Assembly (NCBI RefSeq): GCF_006542275.1
Contig: NZ_CP041217.1
Span: forward strand, 4,838,501 to 4,902,500
Source of the DNA: Saccharibacillus brassicae
GTDB taxonomy: Bacteria > Bacillota > Bacilli > Paenibacillales > Paenibacillaceae
Length of the DNA: 64,000 nucleotides
Direction: 5' to 3'
The notes beneath the pieces were generated by a model. It was not told the DNA's origin, ran no database searches, and was given only the letters and a program-made list of their open reading frames with translations. Below, in pieces: positions 62,475 to 64,000 of the stretch. A program made the translations under genes and the position numbers. Positions within the stretch are counted from its first letter, which is position 1, and every line of letters begins with the position of its first letter.

Positions 62475-63455
62475 ATGAGTTATAAGCAGATCAAATGGCT
62501 GATTTTGTTCGTGCCGACGGTCGTTGTCGGCTTGTGGGAATACGTCCGGCATCAATTCCTGATGCCGGTCTTGTCCATGGACGCCGGCAATGTGCTGACG
62601 CCGATTCTCGTGTTTCTCGTCAGCGTGACGCTGCTGCGCCGGCTGTTCGCCATGCTGGAGCGTATGCAGCTTGAGCTGACGCAGGCGCGCGGCATGAAAG
62701 CGAGCCTCGAAGCGCGCGAAGAACTGGCGCGCGAACTGCACGACGGGATCGCGCAGTCGCTGTTCCTGCTGTCGGTCAAGCTTGACCGGATGGAGCGGGG
62801 CGCCGATGAAGCGGGACTCGGCGACCAGCTCGGCGCGGTGCGCCGCACGGTCCACGAAGTGGACCGGTACGTTCGCCAGGCGCTGGCGAACCTCAAAGAG
62901 CCGGCGCGCGCCGGCACGCCGCAGGCTGCGGCCGCCGGGGGAGCGCCGGCTCCGGGCGCAGCGGCGTACGCGGGCGAAGAAGCGGCGAAGCCGGAAGCGC
63001 CGCCCAAGCGCGGCGCGAGACAGCCGGGCGAAGCCGCTGCCGCAGGCGCGCCCGGCTCGGCCTATGCGGCCGAGGAATCGATGGCCGCGCGCGTCGGGCG
63101 GCTGGCGGTCGAGGCGATGATCGACGTGAGTGTCGATTGGAGCCTGCCCGACGAAGCGCTGGCGACGCGCGAGAAGGCGGAGCTGCTCGCCTGCATCCGC
63201 GAAGCGGTCATCAACGTGCGCAAGCATGCGCATGCGACGCGCACGGAAGTGACCGGCCGGGGTTCGGCTGCCGGCTGGACGGTCGAGATCGCGGACGACG
63301 GACGCGGATTTGAGGGAGATCCGCTGGCGGCGCCCGGCCGCTACGGGCTGAAGATCATGGCCGACCGGGCCGCCGAAATGGGCTGGACATTCGAGCTGGA
63401 CAACAAGCCGGGACGGACTTCGGTTCGTCTGGGCAGAGGGGAGGCGAGCGTATGA
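62475..63455 (+). CDS. Sensor histidine kinase (HisKA_3, NarL-type partner)
   Basis: A 326-residue kinase, started at the ATG at 62475, 4 bases after AGGAGG. Two short membrane helices lie at about 8-20 and 40-57. The HisKA_3 motif contains His89 in ELHDGIAQSL. The usual HATPase domain starts at about residue 225 (REAVINVRKHAHATRTEV). Between them, residues 140-205 are an Ala/Pro/Glu-rich tract (PARAGTPQAAAAGGAPAPG and more) that is uncommon in this family. It works with the LuxR-type regulator that starts within its stop codon (ATGA). Confidence 0.9.
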   Translation: MSYKQIKWLILFVPTVVVGLWEYVRHQFLMPVLSMDAGNVLTPILVFLVSVTLLRRLFAMLERMQLELTQARGMKASLEAREELARELHDGIAQSLFLLSVKLDRMERGADEAGLGDQLGAVRRTVHEVDRYVRQALANLKEPARAGTPQAAAAGGAPAPGAAAYAGEEAAKPEAPPKRGARQPGEAAAAGAPGSAYAAEESMAARVGRLAVEAMIDVSVDWSLPDEALATREKAELLACIREAVINVRKHAHATRTEVTGRGSAAGWTVEIADDGRGFEGDPLAAPGRYGLKIMADRAAEMGWTFELDNKPGRTSVRLGRGEASV

Positions 63456-64000
63456 ACCGGTGCCGCGTATTGGTCGTGGACGACCACAAGCATGCGCAGG
63501 AAGCGATCTGCGACATTTTGTCGCTCGATCCGTCGTTCGAAGTGGTCGGCGTCGTCTCGGACGGCGCGGCAGCGATCTCTTTTACCGAACAATGGATGCC
63601 CGACCTCATTCTTATGGATATCCGCATGAGCGGCATGGGCGGGCTGGAAGCGACGGGGCGGATCAAAATGTCTTATCCGTACGTCAAAATCGTCATCATT
63701 ACCGTATCCGACGATATTGCCTACCTGCTGGAAGCGCTGAAGCAGGGCGCGCAGGGATATCTGCTCAAAAATCTCGCTCCGTCGACCTGGATCGAATATT
63801 TGCGGGCGATCGTCAGCGAAGAAGCGCCGCTCAGCCGTGAACTCGCTTTTCAGATTCTCAAGGAATTTTCGGCGCCGGCCGCCGAACCCGAAAGCGGCGA
63901 TACGCTGACCGGTAGGGAACGCGAAATTTTGCGGCAGGTCGCTTCCGGGCTGACCAACCGCGAAGCGGCCGAAGTGCTCGGCATTTCCGAACATACGGTC
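63452..64000 (+). CDS. LuxR/NarL-type response regulator, cut by the window end
   Basis: The gene starts at the ATG at 63452, overlapping the kinase stop by 4 bases, and runs off the end of the window after 183 codons. Residues 1-120 are a receiver domain with Asp56 in LILMDIRMSGMGG and YLLKN as the Lys loop. A helix-turn-helix begins at about residue 150 (LTGREREILRQVASGLTNRE), the typical LuxR/NarL start. It is the partner of the kinase directly upstream. The stop codon and remaining residues, about 15-30, are not visible. Confidence 0.92.
   Translation, partial: MNRCRVLVVDDHKHAQEAICDILSLDPSFEVVGVVSDGAAAISFTEQWMPDLILMDIRMSGMGGLEATGRIKMSYPYVKIVIITVSDDIAYLLEALKQGAQGYLLKNLAPSTWIEYLRAIVSEEAPLSRELAFQILKEFSAPAAEPESGDTLTGREREILRQVASGLTNREAAEVLGISEHTV

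Overview
The window looks like a high-GC Firmicute chromosome of the Paenibacillaceae, most like Paenibacillus or Saccharibacillus. The reasons are strong AGGAGG ribosome-binding sites, several TTG and GTG starts, many AraC-type and YesM/YesN-type regulators beside sugar ABC transporters, intracellular and secreted glycosidases, a B. subtilis-like nicotinate transporter, and short intergenic hairpin terminators. I see no rRNA, tRNA, CRISPR array, prophage or intact insertion sequence. The assignment is inferred from gene content, not from a marker gene.

Layout. 1-3.7 kb: the end of an HscC-like Hsp70, a J-domain/TPR protein and a DUF1266 protein, apparently one operon. 3.7-7.3 kb: a nitroreductase-like protein, a small secreted protein, a 52-codon membrane protein and the NiaP-type nicotinate transporter. 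7.4-13.4 kb: a secreted GH5-FN3-CBM3 cellulase, oligoendopeptidase F, a second nitroreductase and a YjgB-like secreted protein, with repeat DNA between them. 13.5-27 kb: a glycan locus with a membrane-bound AraC regulator divergent from an LplB/YtcP/LipO-type importer, then a GH29 alpha-fucosidase, a CBM9-like protein, a large transglutaminase-like/thioredoxin-like protein and a GH18 protein, none of the last four with a signal peptide. 27.3-29 kb: an M3 oligoendopeptidase. 29.2-40.7 kb: a second glycan locus with a secreted clan-A glycosidase carrying CBM6/35-like modules, a YesM/YesN two-component system, a sugar ABC importer, a GH36 alpha-galactosidase lacking its catalytic barrel, an AraC regulator and a lone receiver protein.

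40.7-47.5 kb: a CLC-family transporter, an arsenic operon (arsR, a perfect 24-bp palindrome, arsB, arsC, and an ArsN1-like acetyltransferase for arsinothricin-type compounds), a small membrane protein, a SulP transporter and a serine-recombinase homologue whose catalytic residues are replaced. 47.6-55.5 kb: a MocR regulator with a lipoprotein, an HPr-like protein without the phosphorylatable histidine, a FIST-GGDEF diguanylate cyclase, a GNAT enzyme and a chemoreceptor. 55.7-64 kb: a small protein, two FecCD-type permeases under a possible Fur box, an aldo/keto reductase, a flavin reductase-like protein, cardiolipin synthase, and a histidine kinase/LuxR response regulator pair cut by the window end.

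The most unusual points are the group of proteins that keep a fold but have lost catalytic residues (recombinase, HPr, receiver, second transglutaminase domain, GH36), the HscC/J-protein/DUF1266 neighbourhood that recalls the E. coli djlB-ybeU-djlC-hscC region, and the nested inverted repeat at 12.4 kb.
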